DNA from: an uncultured Erysipelotrichaceae bacterium | GTDB lineage: Bacteria; Bacillota_I; Bacilli_A; Erysipelotrichales; Erysipelotrichaceae | Length of the DNA stretch: 38,581 bases | Assembly (NCBI GenBank): GCA_944327105.1 | Contig: CALVGN010000041.1 | Span: 1-38,581, forward strand | Direction of reading: 5' to 3' | Part shown: positions 8,238 through 18,389 of the stretch, in pieces | Position numbering within the stretch: the stretch's first letter is position 1 | Layout: each line of letters starts with the position of its first letter | The notes under the pieces: generated by a model | Seen by the model: the letters and a program-made list of their open reading frames with translations, nothing else | Database searches by the model: none | Told to the model about the DNA's origin: nothing | Program-made: the position numbers and the translations under genes

Positions 8238-9617
8238 ATGAGTCAAGTGGATATGAACACATTGGTCAATCATCTCAAATCCTATGGATTTGTTTACAGC
8301 GGCAGTGAAATCTACGGCGGTTTATCCAACGCCTGGGATTTCGGTCCATTAGGCGCCGCCATGAAGCAGAATATCAAAAATGCCTGGTGGCACCGTTTCA
8401 TTCAGACATCCCCTTATAATGTCGGTCTGGATTCCGCCATTATCATGAATCCCTCTGTCTGGCAGGCGACCGGCCATGTTTCCGGTTTTTCCGATGCCAT
8501 GGTCGATTGCAAAAGCTGCAAATCCCGCTATCGTGCCGATCAGCTGATCGAACAGATCAGCAATGGCAAGATCAATCCCGAAGGCATGAGCCCGGCGGAA
8601 ATGGATGAAATCCTTGCCGATGCGTCCATGGTCTGTCCCAAGTGTGGCAAGCATGAGTGGACCAATGCCCGCAATTTCAACCTGATGTTCAAAACATTCA
8701 TCGGCACGTTGGAAGACAGCAAAAGCGTTGTCTATCTTCGCCCCGAAACCGCACAGGGCATTTTCGTCAACTTCAAAAATGTGCAACGCACATCCCGTAA
8801 AAAAGTTCCTTTCGGTATCGGTCAGATCGGAAAATCATTCCGAAATGAGATCACTCCGGGAAATTTCATATTCAGGACCCGTGAATTCGAGCAGATGGAA
8901 CTGGAATTTTTCTGTGAACCGGGAAAAGATCTGGAATGGTTTGATTACTGGAAAAAGATGTGCATCGACTTCGTCGAACAATTAGGTGTCAAACCCGAAC
9001 ATCTGCGCTACCGCGATCATGATCCCAAAGAACTGGCATTCTATTCCAAAGCCACAACGGATATCGAATATCTGTTCCCGTTTGGATGGGGTGAGGTCTG
9101 GGGCATTGCCGATCGCACCGATTATGATTTGAAACGACACATGGAAGCCAGTGGTGAATCGTTGGAATACCTTGATCCGACCACCAATGAAAAATACATC
9201 CCGTATTGCATCGAACCTTCCGTTGGTGTGGAACGGTTGTTTTTGATGCTTGCCGCTGACGCTTATGAACAGCAGCAGCTGGAAAATGATACCCGGGTGG
9301 TGATGCATCTGCATCCTTTGATCGCACCGATCAAAGCCTGCGTGTGTCCGTTGACCAAAAAATTGAGTGAGCCAGCCACAGCAGTATATGCAAAATTAGC
9401 CGAGCATTTCAATGTGGAATATGATGAAGCCGGCAGTATCGGCAAACGCTATCGCCGTCAGGATGCCATCGGTACGCCGTATTGTGTCACATTTGATTTT
9501 GATTCACTGGATGATCAGTGTGTGACCATTCGTGAACGGGACAGTATGCAACAGCATCGTGTCCCTATTGATGCGTTGGTTGAAACCATCCAAGAAAGCA
9601 TGACATTATCGAAATGA
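8238..9617 (+). CDS. glyQS: glycyl-tRNA synthetase, single-chain dimeric type
   Basis: This is the one-polypeptide class II GlyRS that charges tRNA-Gly, not the alpha/beta GlyQ-GlyS type. The 459 residues show [20 protein letters not shown] near residue 20, a zinc-ribbon insertion with CKSCKS near 94 and CPKCGKHEW near 135, [15 protein letters not shown] near 170, motif 2 near 200 ([20 protein letters not shown]), motif 3 near 330 ([10 protein letters not shown]) and a C-terminal anticodon-binding domain. An AAAGGAG site precedes ATG 8238. It heads the operon and overlaps dnaG by four bases (ATGA). Many Bacillota control this gene with a T-box; only about 80 bases lie upstream here and no T-box core is visible. 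Confidence 0.97.
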   Translation: MSQVDMNTLVNHLKSYGFVYSGSEIYGGLSNAWDFGPLGAAMKQNIKNAWWHRFIQTSPYNVGLDSAIIMNPSVWQATGHVSGFSDAMVDCKSCKSRYRADQLIEQISNGKINPEGMSPAEMDEILADASMVCPKCGKHEWTNARNFNLMFKTFIGTLEDSKSVVYLRPETAQGIFVNFKNVQRTSRKKVPFGIGQIGKSFRNEITPGNFIFRTREFEQMELEFFCEPGKDLEWFDYWKKMCIDFVEQLGVKPEHLRYRDHDPKELAFYSKATTDIEYLFPFGWGEVWGIADRTDYDLKRHMEASGESLEYLDPTTNEKYIPYCIEPSVGVERLFLMLAADAYEQQQLENDTRVVMHLHPLIAPIKACVCPLTKKLSEPATAVYAKLAEHFNVEYDEAGSIGKRYRRQDAIGTPYCVTFDFDSLDDQCVTIRERDSMQQHRVPIDALVETIQESMTLSK

Positions 9618-11410
9618 TCGATCCCAAAACCATTGATGCCATTCGTTCCAAGGCCAACATCGTCGATGTCATCGGCCACTATATTCCCGTTTCAAAAAAG
9701 GGAAAAAATTATGTAGCTGTCTGTCCATTTCATGATGACCATGATCCTTCCATGTCCATCAATGAAGCCAAACAGATCTACAAATGTTTTGTCTGCGGCG
9801 AAGGCGGCAATGTATTCACATTCGTACAACATTATGAAAAAATCGGTTTTGCTGCCGCTGTTGCTAAAGTCGGTGAACTCGTCGGGATCCATGTGGATAC
9901 CACGGATAATGGCAACAAACCACCGGCAGATCCACGGATCGTCAACGCATTATCCGCATTGGATCAAATGAGTGAGTTGTGCAATTTTGAATTACGGCAG
10001 ACCAGAGATCCGTCATTGCTGAGTTATTTGGATAAACGGGATATCAATGCCGATGTGATTTCAACATTTAAGATCGGCTATGATGCCAGTGACGATCAAG
10101 TCAGTACTTTTTTAAGCAAAAAAGGGGTCGAGGAAACCGTGCTGGTGGGGGCCAACATTTCCACGCGCGGTTATGATGGCAAACTCAAGGATGTCTTCAG
10201 TCGACGATTGATTTTCCCGATCGATAATATCCATGGTCAAACCATCGGGTTTACGGCACGGAGTATGGATCCTGACAATGACCGCAAATACATCAATACC
10301 TCGGAAACACCGGTCTTTAAAAAAGGGGAATTGGTTTATAACAGTTCCCGTGCCAAAGATGCCGCGCGCAAACAGGGGGGCATCATCCTGGTCGAAGGCG
10401 TGATGGATGTCATTGCATTTTGGAAGGCTGGGATCGAAAATGTGGTCTGTACTTTGGGTACGGCGTGTACCAAAGATCAGTTGAATATCATCCGTGCATT
10501 ATCCAACCATCTGATTTTGGCATATGATGGGGATAGAGCCGGGCAGAATGCGATCTATAAAGCCGGTAACATGGCCCTTAGTATGGGCATGCGTTTATCG
10601 GTATTGAATAATCCCACTCAATTAGATCCGGATGAGATCTACATGCAAAAGGGCAAAGATGCACTGGCGGCATTGGCGACTTCGACCCAAACATGGTTGG
10701 AATTTGTCTATGGTTATATCAAGGGACAGTATGATTTGAACCAATACAGTGCACGCAAGGATTTCGTCAACGCCATGCTTCCCCATATAAAAGCGTCAAG
10801 CGATCCATTGGATCGACAGGCATTTACCAAACGCTTGGAAAGTGACAGTGGATTTGATCTATCGCAGATGGTTGAAACCACACGCAACGCTTCGATTGCT
10901 TCTAGCGCGATTCAACCTGGTAAGGCTGCAAATGGTTCGAATGCTTCACCGGTGGTTAAAACCATTCCCACCCGGATGGAACGCATCCAATCGGTGATCA
11001 TTTCTCAGATGTTGATGGATCTTAAAGCCCAGGCGCTGTATACTGAAAAATTGAACTTTCTTCCCGATCCGAAATACTCCCGGATCGCGGCATTGATTTT
11101 GAATCAATGCCGCAAAGGAGAACTGGTAAATATCAACCAGATCATGGACCATTGTGAAAATGACACCCAACGTGCGTTATTGAGCCAAATCGCCTTTGAC
11201 GTATCATTGGGTACATCGTATAATAAGCAGGTTCTCGAAGCGGCGTGCGTCCAGTTGGACATCGAAATCAAACGTCAACATATTGCGTCATTGCGACGGG
11301 AATTATCCAATGAGATCGATCCCAATGCGAAAAAAGCGTTGGAAAAGCAGATCTCATCTCTGTATCAGGACATTAATTCAATCAAGGAGGCCAATCGTGA
11401 GCGACACTAA
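9614..11410 (+). CDS. dnaG: DNA primase
   Basis: DnaG makes RNA primers for replication at the fork with the replicative helicase. The 598 residues begin with the CHC2 zinc-binding domain (CPFH and CFVCG; Cys37, His40, Cys58, Cys61). The TOPRIM catalytic core carries the glutamate in [16 protein letters not shown] (about residue 260) and the acidic pair in [12 protein letters not shown] (about 303-305). The last 150 residues form the helical helicase-interaction domain. Start and stop overlap glyQS (four bases) and rpoD (14 bases), so translation of the three genes is probably coupled. This is the conserved primase-sigma factor neighbourhood of Bacillota. Confidence 0.97.
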   Translation: MIDPKTIDAIRSKANIVDVIGHYIPVSKKGKNYVAVCPFHDDHDPSMSINEAKQIYKCFVCGEGGNVFTFVQHYEKIGFAAAVAKVGELVGIHVDTTDNGNKPPADPRIVNALSALDQMSELCNFELRQTRDPSLLSYLDKRDINADVISTFKIGYDASDDQVSTFLSKKGVEETVLVGANISTRGYDGKLKDVFSRRLIFPIDNIHGQTIGFTARSMDPDNDRKYINTSETPVFKKGELVYNSSRAKDAARKQGGIILVEGVMDVIAFWKAGIENVVCTLGTACTKDQLNIIRALSNHLILAYDGDRAGQNAIYKAGNMALSMGMRLSVLNNPTQLDPDEIYMQKGKDALAALATSTQTWLEFVYGYIKGQYDLNQYSARKDFVNAMLPHIKASSDPLDRQAFTKRLESDSGFDLSQMVETTRNASIASSAIQPGKAANGSNASPVVKTIPTRMERIQSVIISQMLMDLKAQALYTEKLNFLPDPKYSRIAALILNQCRKGELVNINQIMDHCENDTQRALLSQIAFDVSLGTSYNKQVLEAACVQLDIEIKRQHIASLRRELSNEIDPNAKKALEKQISSLYQDINSIKEANRERH

Positions 11411-13082
11411 AACCACAAAAACCGAAAAAAAAGCCAAGATTGAAGCCATGAAGCAGAAGAATGCTTCATTGCAGGAGACGTTGATGGAGAAACAGGAACA
11501 GGCACTGGCGCAAAGTAAACCGCAGATGAGCGAACAACCCAAACCGAAAAAGAAAAGCAGCCGTGGCAAGAAAAAAGCAGAAACTGCTGTGGTAGAACCA
11601 ATTGAAGCCGTTGTGGTCGAAACCAAAGCGGAAGCCAAACCGGCAGAAGCAGTGGTCAAACCATCGAAAAAGAAAACCACTGACAAAACGAAAACGAGTG
11701 CAAAAACCAAAAAAGAAACGGAAAGCAAATCGGAAGCGAATAACCGAGATGGTTCAACCACTGAAAAGCCGGGTTCAGCCAAGATCGAATCCTTTGTCAA
11801 AGTTGGCCGTACCAAGCAATACAAGACGTTAGATGAACTCAAAGAAGAGTACAAACGCGTTGCCTCGATCAACGGTCATCTGATGCAAAATGAGATCACC
11901 GATTCGTTGACTCATCTGGATCTGGATGATACAGCCAGTGATGAATTGTACAGCTGGTTTCGTGACAACGACATCGAAGTCGTGGATGATTCACTCGATG
12001 AATTCCTCGATGATGCAGATGAAGACATTGATGTCGAAGTGGGAAGCGATGATGCGTTGGATTTCGATGCTTCCATCGATGATGCGATCGCAACTGATGA
12101 TGGGGATAATGATGACGAAACCAAACCGGTGGTTCAAACCAACGTCGTTGCCACTGAAGTAGATGATAAAGCCAAGGCAGCGAAGTTGCGCGAGTATCAA
12201 AGCAATCGTGAAGAAAGCCAAGAAGCCACAGCAGCACGCGTCAATGATGGCGTGAAGATGTATCTGAAAGAGATCGGTAAAGTCCCCTTATTGAAAGCCA
12301 AGGATGAATTGGAGATCGCCAAGCGGATCGAAGCCGGGGATGAACTGGCTAAGCAGGAATTGATCAGTGCCAATCTTCGTCTGGTCGTATCCATCGCCAA
12401 AAAATATGTTGGCCGTGGCATGCAGTTTTTGGATCTGATCCAAGAAGGAAATATGGGTTTGGTCAAAGCGGTCGATAAATTTGATTACACCAAAGGATTC
12501 AAATTTTCAACTTATGCTACCTGGTGGATCCGTCAGGCCATCACCCGTGCCATTGCCGATCAGGCCAGAACGATCCGTATCCCGGTGCATATGGTCGAAA
12601 CCATCAATAAATTGACCCGTGTTCAACGCCAACTGGTCCAAAAACTCGGACGTGATCCTTCTCCGGCAGAAATTGCTGCCGAAATGGATGGCATCTCTCC
12701 GGAAAAAGTGGTCGAGATCCAACGGATCGCGTTGGAACCGGTCTCATTGGAAACCCCGGTGGGTGAAGAAGACGACAGCCATCTGGGAGATTTCATCGAA
12801 GACAAAGAAGCCGTATCTCCCGAACAATTTGCCAATAATCAATTGTTACGCGATGAGATCAATGAAGTACTTTCCGGTTTGACCGAACGGGAAGAAAAGG
12901 TATTGCGTCTGCGCTTTGGACTCGATGATGGACGCACCCGTACGTTGGAAGAAGTCGGACGGGAGTTCAATGTCACACGTGAGCGCATCCGTCAGATCGA
13001 AGCGAAAGCATTGCGCAAACTGAAACATCCAACGCGCAGTAAACGATTGCGTGATTTTGTGGATAAAGAGAATATCAAATGA
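11397..13082 (+). CDS. rpoD: principal RNA polymerase sigma factor with long basic N-terminal extension
   Basis: This is the housekeeping sigma-70 factor (RpoD/SigA). The start is GTG 11397, which follows a perfect AAGGAGG (11384-11390) inside the end of dnaG; the frame is open further upstream but has no site. The 561-residue product is about 190 residues longer than B. subtilis SigA. Residues 1-135 are Lys/Ala/Glu-rich low-complexity sequence, 140-198 look like region 1.1, and 194-241 are an acidic Asp-rich stretch. Region 1.2 starts near 280 ([16 protein letters not shown]). Region 2 spans about 322-398 ([20 protein letters not shown]) and region 4 about 483-555 ([18 protein letters not shown]). 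It overlaps trmK by four bases. The promoter-binding regions are fully conventional; the extension is the oddity. Confidence 0.97.
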   Translation: MSDTKTTKTEKKAKIEAMKQKNASLQETLMEKQEQALAQSKPQMSEQPKPKKKSSRGKKKAETAVVEPIEAVVVETKAEAKPAEAVVKPSKKKTTDKTKTSAKTKKETESKSEANNRDGSTTEKPGSAKIESFVKVGRTKQYKTLDELKEEYKRVASINGHLMQNEITDSLTHLDLDDTASDELYSWFRDNDIEVVDDSLDEFLDDADEDIDVEVGSDDALDFDASIDDAIATDDGDNDDETKPVVQTNVVATEVDDKAKAAKLREYQSNREESQEATAARVNDGVKMYLKEIGKVPLLKAKDELEIAKRIEAGDELAKQELISANLRLVVSIAKKYVGRGMQFLDLIQEGNMGLVKAVDKFDYTKGFKFSTYATWWIRQAITRAIADQARTIRIPVHMVETINKLTRVQRQLVQKLGRDPSPAEIAAEMDGISPEKVVEIQRIALEPVSLETPVGEEDDSHLGDFIEDKEAVSPEQFANNQLLRDEINEVLSGLTEREEKVLRLRFGLDDGRTRTLEEVGREFNVTRERIRQIEAKALRKLKHPTRSKRLRDFVDKENIK

Positions 13083-13786
13083 TCAAACTGAGCATTCGAC
13101 TGAACATGATCATGGAGATGGTTCGACCATGTTCCATCATGGCGGATGTCGGTGCGGACCATGGTTATCTGGCATGCGCACTTGTGCAATCGCACAAGTG
13201 CGTTTGTGCATATGCCATGGATGTGGCACCGGGACCGCTTAATGCAGCAAAACGCTCCATTGAACAATATGGTTTGAATCATCATGTGTTTACCCGATTA
13301 TCCGATGGTTTGACCCATCTTCCAAACGATGTCGAGACCATCGTCATTGCCGGCATGGGAGCCCATACCATCATCGATATACTGAACGCTTATCCAAAGA
13401 AACTGGATGGTTTGAAGCAGATCATCGTTTCTGCCAATAAAGATCCCTGGACGATACGCAACTGGATCATGGACCATGGTTATACCATCGATGATGAACG
13501 CTGTTGTTATGAAGAGCACGATTATGTCGCGATCTCATTTACGACACAGCCCTGTATATATCCATTGGATCCATCCATTCGCTATTTGGGTCCAAAACTG
13601 ATGCAACGCAATGATGGGACCACGCAACTGTACTATCGCCATTTATACGAAGGAGCACTGGATTTGATCACCAAGGTCAAAGATGAACAGAAAAAGGCAA
13701 GGATACGACAGCAAATGCAATGGTTAGACCATTGGTTTGAAATGATGCATATCGAATCAAAAACAAATGCAAACACAAGAAACTGA
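13079..13786 (+). CDS. trmK: tRNA (adenine(22)-N1)-methyltransferase
   Basis: TrmK (YqfN family) methylates N1 of adenine 22 in tRNA using S-adenosylmethionine. The 235 residues start [12 protein letters not shown] and carry the SAM-binding motif [11 protein letters not shown] (residues 22-32), AMDVAPGPL near 45, [20 protein letters not shown] near 75-95 and the C-terminal helical domain. It is the last gene of the glyQS-dnaG-rpoD-trmK operon, with its ATG overlapping the rpoD stop; trmK directly after rpoD is a common Bacillota order. An 11-bp perfect hairpin (13177-13202) is embedded in the coding sequence. The transcript ends in a bidirectional terminator shared with rpsT. Confidence 0.93.
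   Translation: MIKLSIRLNMIMEMVRPCSIMADVGADHGYLACALVQSHKCVCAYAMDVAPGPLNAAKRSIEQYGLNHHVFTRLSDGLTHLPNDVETIVIAGMGAHTIIDILNAYPKKLDGLKQIIVSANKDPWTIRNWIMDHGYTIDDERCCYEEHDYVAISFTTQPCIYPLDPSIRYLGPKLMQRNDGTTQLYYRHLYEGALDLITKVKDEQKKARIRQQMQWLDHWFEMMHIESKTNANTRN
13177..13202 (+). other. 11-bp perfect hairpin inside trmK
   Basis: CGCACTTGTGC (13177-13187), loop AATC, GCACAAGTGCG (13192-13202). The stem is perfect and lies about 100 bases after the trmK start. It is followed by TTTGTG, so it is not a clean terminator. Confidence 0.7.
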
Positions 13787-13798
13787 CGGACAATAATA

Positions 13799-13828
13799 AA
13801 AAATGATCGGAAAGATCCGATCATTTTT
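13799..13828. terminator. bidirectional terminator between trmK and rpsT
   Basis: AAAAATGATCGGA and TCCGATCATTTTT form a 13-bp stem with loop AAGA, giving U tails in both directions between convergent genes. Confidence 0.92.
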
Positions 13829-13846
13829 AAGTTTTCTATACACGCA

Positions 13847-14113
13847 TTAAGCTTCGATGCTGTTGACAGCTTTTGCCAGGCGTGATTTCTGACGTGCGAC
13901 ATAGTTTTTATGTTTCACGTGGTCAACCACGGCTTTATCCAGTTTCTGATTGGCGAGATCAAACGCTTTGACAGCAGCTTCCTTGTCTTTTTTATCAACG
14001 GCGTTCAAGACGTTTTTGATTGCGGTCTTGAGTTCACTGCGCTGAGACAGGTGAGCCATGCGGGTCTTTTCGTTGGTCATGGATCTCTTCAAATTGGATT
14101 TGATATTTGCCAT
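13847..14113 (-). CDS. rpsT: 30S ribosomal protein S20
   Basis: S20 binds 16S rRNA during early 30S assembly. The start is placed at ATG 14113 (MANIKSNLKRSMTNEKTRM), which has GGAGGTAAAGCA just before it; an in-frame upstream start exists but would add nine unusual residues and has no site. The 88-residue, strongly basic, all-helical product matches the family in length and in its N-terminal block and HLSQRSELKTAIKNV. It is a single-gene unit, divergent from fmt and convergent with trmK, with which it shares a terminator. Confidence 0.95.
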   Translation of the reverse strand: MANIKSNLKRSMTNEKTRMAHLSQRSELKTAIKNVLNAVDKKDKEAAVKAFDLANQKLDKAVVDHVKHKNYVARQKSRLAKAVNSIEA

Positions 14114-14143
14114 TGCTTTACCTCCACTCACTTTTGCCACGTT

Positions 14144-14172
14144 ATGTTATCAAAAAGTACTGGTCGTTGCAA
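14144..14172 (-). promoter_or_regulatory. promoter of rpsT
   Basis: On the minus strand TTGCAA (14167-14172), a 17-base spacer and TAACAT (14144-14149) precede rpsT. The leader is short. Confidence 0.55.
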
Positions 14173-14186
14173 GTATTTTCTCGTTG

Positions 14187-14215
14187 TTTGAGATTGGACC
14201 AATTTAGTTTAGAAT
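14187..14215 (+). promoter_or_regulatory. promoter of fmt-lepA
   Basis: TTTGAG (14187-14192), a 17-base spacer and TAGAAT (14210-14215) lie about 34 bases before the fmt ATG. The -35 is moderate. Confidence 0.5.
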
Positions 14216-14248
14216 AGGTGTGCATTGAATAAGGAAAGGGTGGATGTT

Positions 14249-15190
14249 ATGGATATCAAGACGATACGGATCGCGTTTATGGGAACACCTGTATTTGCAA
14301 CGGCACCGTTAAGTGCATTGATTGAGGATGGTTATACCATCGTTGCAGTGGTTTCTCAACCGGATAAACCGGTTGGGCGCAAGAAAACACTCCAGCCTAC
14401 ACCAGTCAAGCAAATGGCGTTGGACCATGGGATCCCGGTGGTTCAACCAGAATCGATCATGGAACAGTATGATCAATTGCTGGCGTATGATCCCCAATTG
14501 GTGATCACCTGTGCCTATGGTCAGAAAGTTCCAACGGCGTTGCTTGAATATCCCCAATATGGTTGCATCAACTTGCATGGTTCCTTGTTGCCTAAATATC
14601 GCGGTGGCGCCCCGATCCAGCGGGCGATCATGGATGGTCAAACCATCACCGGTATGACATTGATGGCCATGGTGGATAAAATGGATGCTGGCGCCATGTA
14701 TTCAACGGAAAAAGTCATCATCGATCCCGATGATACCTATGATGATTTATGCGTGAAAATGATGGCAGCCTGCAAGACTATCATCCATCGGGATATCCCT
14801 TTGTACCTTCAAGGTCAATTGGAAGCGATCGCGCAGGATGAAACCAAGAAAACGTTGGCTTTTACCATCAAAAAGGAAACGGAAAATGTCAGTTTCCATG
14901 ATGAACCCATTGATGTGCTATACAACCATATGCGCGCTTTGATCGACAATCCTGCACCCTATACCACTTTTGGTGGTAAGAAAGTCAAATTCCATCGTAT
15001 CGGTAAGGAAGTATGTGACCATGATCATCCCTGTGGTCAGGCCATCAAATGCCATGATCATTTCAAGATCAGTGCCAACGGTGGTTTTATCCATGTCTAC
15101 AGCTGTCAGATGGAAGGTAAATCCCGTCTGGACGGAACCAGTTTCTTCAATGGTATTGCCAATAAAGCCAATACCACGTATTTTGATTAA
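14249..15190 (+). CDS. fmt: methionyl-tRNA formyltransferase
   Basis: Fmt formylates initiator Met-tRNA using 10-formyl-tetrahydrofolate. The start is ATG 14249, eight bases after AAGGAAAGGG; a TTG at 14225 is in frame but lies before the site. The 313 residues match the family. IAFMGTPVFA begins the Rossmann-like domain, SQPDKPVGRKK is the substrate loop near residue 40, and NLHGSLLPKYRGGAPIQ (about 107-123) with the following Asp-containing MVDKMDAG holds the formyl-transfer residues. The C-terminal OB-like domain binds tRNA. lepA follows 11 bases later, probably in the same transcript. The deformylase gene def, often adjacent, is not here. Confidence 0.95.
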   Translation: MDIKTIRIAFMGTPVFATAPLSALIEDGYTIVAVVSQPDKPVGRKKTLQPTPVKQMALDHGIPVVQPESIMEQYDQLLAYDPQLVITCAYGQKVPTALLEYPQYGCINLHGSLLPKYRGGAPIQRAIMDGQTITGMTLMAMVDKMDAGAMYSTEKVIIDPDDTYDDLCVKMMAACKTIIHRDIPLYLQGQLEAIAQDETKKTLAFTIKKETENVSFHDEPIDVLYNHMRALIDNPAPYTTFGGKKVKFHRIGKEVCDHDHPCGQAIKCHDHFKISANGGFIHVYSCQMEGKSRLDGTSFFNGIANKANTTYFD

Positions 15191-15201
15191 AACCATAACC
15201 T

Positions 15202-17007
15202 ATGAACCAATCCCATATTCGTAATTTTTCAATTATTGCCCATATCGACCATGGTAAATCCACGCTAGCCGACCGTATCCTCGAATTGACGGATACGGTT
15301 TCTAAGCGCGAAATGCAGGATCAGATCCTGGATAATATGTCGTTAGAGCGTGAACGTGGTATAACCATCAAACTCAATGCCGTTCAACTGAGTTACCATG
15401 CTAAAAATGGTGAAGATTATATCTTTAATCTGATCGATACCCCGGGTCATGTCGACTTCACTTATGAAGTCTCTCGCTCCTTAGCCGCTTGCGAAGGAGC
15501 CGTCTTGGTCGTCGATGCCACCCAGGGCATCGAAGCCCAGACGTTAGCCAATGTCTATCTGGCATTGGAAAACGATTTAGAAATCATTCCAGTCATCAAT
15601 AAGGTGGATCTGCCCAGTGCCGATGTGGATAAAGTCAAACAAGAGATCGAAGATGTTTTGGGCATCGATTGTTTTGATGCACCCTGCATTTCCGCCAAGA
15701 CCGGTTTAAATGTCGATCAGGTATTGGAAGCGATCGTAGAAAAGATCCCCGCACCTCAAGGCGATCCCAATGCGCCATTGGAAGCGTTGGTATTTGATTC
15801 CTATTACGATGAATATCGAGGCGTCATCTGCAATATCTGTGTCAAACAGGGATCGATCAAGGTCAATGATGCGATCGAATTCATGCAGACCGGTGGCAAA
15901 TATACCGTTTATGAAGTGGGTGTCAAAAACCCACGTGAGGTCAAAAAAAAGATGCTTCAATGCGGCGAGGTCGGCTGGGTAGCGGCTACGATCAAATCCA
16001 TTTCCGATATCCATGTCGGTGATACGATCACGTTGCAAAACAACCCTGCGGCGTCTGCACTTCCGGGCTATCGGCATATGAATCCGATGGTGTATTGCGG
16101 TCTTTATCCAACGGATGCCGATAAATACAATGATTTACGGGAGGCGTTGGAAAAACTGCAGCTCAATGATGCATCGCTGCACTTTGAAGCCGAAAATTCC
16201 CAAGCGTTGGGATTTGGATTTCGATGCGGCTTTTTGGGACTGTTGCATATGGATGTGGTCCAGGAGCGACTGGAACGCGAGTTTGATTTAACATTGATCG
16301 CGACGGCACCCAGTGTCATTTATCATGTCTATAAAACAGATCATACGATGCTTTCGATCGATAATCCGGCGATGCTGCCGCCCAATAATGAGATCGATCA
16401 CATCGAAGAGCCGCTGGTCAGAGCCAGTATCATCGTTCCCAACAATTATATCGGGGCGGTCATGGAACTGGCACAGAGCAAGCGGGGCACTTATATCGAT
16501 TTGAAAGTGGTGGATAATGAACGCAGTGATCTGGTGTATGACATTCCGCTGGCAGAGATCATTTTTGATTTCTTCGATCGGTTGAAAAGTTCGACGAAAG
16601 GGTATGCGTCTTTGGATTATAACTTGAATGGTTATACCAAAAGTGATCTGGTCAAGGTGGATATCTTGCTCAATGGGGAGTTGATCGATGCATTGAGTTT
16701 CATCGTTCATCGTGATTTTGCATATACCCGTGGTAATGCCATCACCCAGAAATTAAAAGAGCTGATTCCCAAACAGCAGTTTGAAATCCCGGTACAGGCA
16801 GCCATCAACAATAAAGTCATTGCGCGAACGAACATCAAATCATTGCGTAAAAACGTATTGGCCAAATGCTATGGTGGAGACATCAGCCGAAAGAAAAAAC
16901 TGCTGGAAAAACAAAAAGAAGGTAAGAAACGGATGAAGGCCGTCGGAAGCGTGGAGATCCCGCAGGAAGCATTCATGGCGATCTTAAGCATGAATGATGA
17001 TCAATGA
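15202..17007 (+). CDS. lepA: elongation factor 4 (LepA)
   Basis: LepA is a ribosome-associated GTPase implicated in back-translocation and ribosome assembly. The 601 residues match the family. The P-loop is [10 protein letters not shown] (residues 12-21), switch II is DTPGHVDF near 79, and NKVDLP is near 132. The EF-G-like domains II, III and V follow, and then the LepA-specific C-terminal domain with [20 protein letters not shown] and [17 protein letters not shown]. The start is set by the conserved [19 protein letters not shown]. No clear Shine-Dalgarno sequence precedes it (the upstream bases are AAAACCATAACCT), so translation may depend on coupling to fmt 11 bases upstream. A hairpin terminator follows. 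Confidence 0.96.
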   Translation: MNQSHIRNFSIIAHIDHGKSTLADRILELTDTVSKREMQDQILDNMSLERERGITIKLNAVQLSYHAKNGEDYIFNLIDTPGHVDFTYEVSRSLAACEGAVLVVDATQGIEAQTLANVYLALENDLEIIPVINKVDLPSADVDKVKQEIEDVLGIDCFDAPCISAKTGLNVDQVLEAIVEKIPAPQGDPNAPLEALVFDSYYDEYRGVICNICVKQGSIKVNDAIEFMQTGGKYTVYEVGVKNPREVKKKMLQCGEVGWVAATIKSISDIHVGDTITLQNNPAASALPGYRHMNPMVYCGLYPTDADKYNDLREALEKLQLNDASLHFEAENSQALGFGFRCGFLGLLHMDVVQERLEREFDLTLIATAPSVIYHVYKTDHTMLSIDNPAMLPPNNEIDHIEEPLVRASIIVPNNYIGAVMELAQSKRGTYIDLKVVDNERSDLVYDIPLAEIIFDFFDRLKSSTKGYASLDYNLNGYTKSDLVKVDILLNGELIDALSFIVHRDFAYTRGNAITQKLKELIPKQQFEIPVQAAINNKVIARTNIKSLRKNVLAKCYGGDISRKKKLLEKQKEGKKRMKAVGSVEIPQEAFMAILSMNDDQ

Positions 17008-17030
17008 TCCGTGGTCAAAATATACGTAAT

Positions 17031-17060
17031 AGCCGGACGATTGGTAGCAATCGTCCGGCT
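17031..17060. terminator. hairpin terminator between lepA and the minus-strand membrane genes
   Basis: AGCCGGACGATTG and CAATCGTCCGGCT form a 13-bp stem with loop GTAG. The T tail is poor (TGGTTTATT), but the position between convergent genes supports the call. Confidence 0.7.
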
Positions 17061-17064
17061 TGGT

Positions 17065-17379
17065 TTATTCGATTTGAATCGTGGCATCGCAAACGCGATC
17101 AAATTGGATGGTCAGAACCAATGATTGATCATTGGACAAATCATAAATGATCGTATCATCACGTATTTGGTGCGGATCACCCCATATATTGCGCAATGTA
17201 CCTGGCTGATAGCCGATCAAATCATCCAGATCATCGATGGTCAGATTCTCAAGATGGGGTAAATTATCGGCACTTTTGTGCTGGAAATAGAAAAACCGCC
17301 ATCCAAGAATGACAAAAGCGATGATCAAAATCATCGCGATGATTGGTTTAAACCAAGTTTTCTGTTCAGCGCGGATCAT
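17065..17379 (-). CDS. small membrane-anchored protein, function unknown
   Basis: The product has about 104 residues (from ATG 17379). One N-terminal transmembrane segment, IIAMILIIAFVILGWRFFYF, is followed by a soluble domain of about 65 residues reading LDDLIGYQPGTLRNIWGDPH and ending in strand-rich LVLTIQFDRVCDATIQIE. The pattern of a short helix, a Trp-Gly-x-Pro turn and then a beta meander resembles small SmpA/BamE-like or lipoprotein beta domains of Gram-positives, but I cannot assign a family. It overlaps the upstream gene by 14 bases on the same strand. A GTG at 17388 is an alternative start. Confidence 0.6.
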   Translation of the reverse strand: MIRAEQKTWFKPIIAMILIIAFVILGWRFFYFQHKSADNLPHLENLTIDDLDDLIGYQPGTLRNIWGDPHQIRDDTIIYDLSNDQSLVLTIQFDRVCDATIQIE

Positions 17380-17554
17380 TCTTTTCACCAAGATAAAGAT
17401 AAATGCATGCTCCGATCAACGCCACTACTGCCAGCGCATTGGCCATGGTCGGATCCATTGAATTGGGATCAAGTGCATGTAAAATAACTCCCACTGCCCA
17501 TAAAAACGCAGCGATCGCGATCAATGCAATACCGGCACCTCGTCGATTCATCAT
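17366..17554 (-). CDS. small two-helix membrane protein, function unknown
   Basis: The start is ATG 17554 (or 17551), just after AAGGAG. It encodes about 62 residues with two predicted transmembrane helices, GAGIALIAIAAFLWAVGVIL and MANALAVVALIGACIYLYLG, joined by a short loop (HALDPNSMDPT), and a charged tail. It overlaps the next minus-strand gene by 14 bases, so the two are probably one unit. No family is recognised. The good ribosome binding site and clean hydrophobic pattern support a real gene. Confidence 0.6.
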   Translation of the reverse strand: MMNRRGAGIALIAIAAFLWAVGVILHALDPNSMDPTMANALAVVALIGACIYLYLGEKNDPR

Positions 17555-17639
17555 TACGTCTCCTTCTGGTTTCATTCTAACAAACATTGCATGGCTTGTG
17601 GTATGATTTGAGCGAAATCAACATCGAGAGGGACGCGAA

Positions 17640-18389
17640 ATGAAACTGATCTCATGGAATGTCAACGGCATCCGTGCCGCTTTGAACAAAGGGGTGGATG
17701 CCTTGCTGCACAGTGAAGACTTTGACATCATTGCATTGCAGGAAACTAAGGCACAACCGGATCAAATCCCCAGTTTAGGGTATGATCACTACCATTGCTA
17801 TGTGCACAGTGCAGTTAAAAAAGGGTACAGTGGAACGATGGTTTTGACCAAGCAAGCACCGGTATCGGTATACTATGGTCTGACCACGCTCAACGATGAT
17901 GAAGGACGGGTATTAACATTGGAATATCCACAGTTTTATCTGGTCAATGTCTATGTTCCCAACAGTCAGAATGAATTGAAACGGTTGGATTACCGTCAGC
18001 ATTGGGATGCGTGTTTTCTACAATATCTGCAAAAACTGGATCAACAAAAGCCACTGATCGTGTGCGGAGATATGAATGTGGCACATCAAACCATCGATAT
18101 CAAAAATCCGGATACCAATCATCGCAATGCCGGATTCACCGATGAAGAGCGCTATGATTTTACCAAGTTGCTGCAGGGTGGGTTCATCGATACATTCCGT
18201 CATCTATATCCCGATACGATCCGTTATTCCTGGTGGAGCTATCGTTTCAAGGCCAGAGAACGTAATGTTGGATGGCGGATCGATTATTGGTTAGTTTCCA
18301 ACCGTTTGATGGATCAAGTCATCGACAGTCATATCTATGATTCATGGATGGGTAGTGATCATGCACCAGTGGTGTTGGAGGTAAGATAA
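17640..18389 (+). CDS. exoA: exodeoxyribonuclease III / AP endonuclease
   Basis: The enzyme cuts DNA 5' of abasic sites and trims 3' ends in base excision repair. The 249 residues match the ExoIII/Xth family. SWNVNGIRA holds the metal-binding Asn (residue 7-9 region), LQETKAQ holds catalytic Glu35, GDMNVAH lies near 143, RNVGWRIDYWLVS near 215, and the terminal GSDHAPVVLEV holds the Asp-His pair near 239-241. An AGAGGG-type site precedes ATG 17640. The stop codon overlaps the glpK start by one base (TAATG), so the two are translationally linked although functionally unrelated. Confidence 0.95.
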   Translation: MKLISWNVNGIRAALNKGVDALLHSEDFDIIALQETKAQPDQIPSLGYDHYHCYVHSAVKKGYSGTMVLTKQAPVSVYYGLTTLNDDEGRVLTLEYPQFYLVNVYVPNSQNELKRLDYRQHWDACFLQYLQKLDQQKPLIVCGDMNVAHQTIDIKNPDTNHRNAGFTDEERYDFTKLLQGGFIDTFRHLYPDTIRYSWWSYRFKARERNVGWRIDYWLVSNRLMDQVIDSHIYDSWMGSDHAPVVLEVR

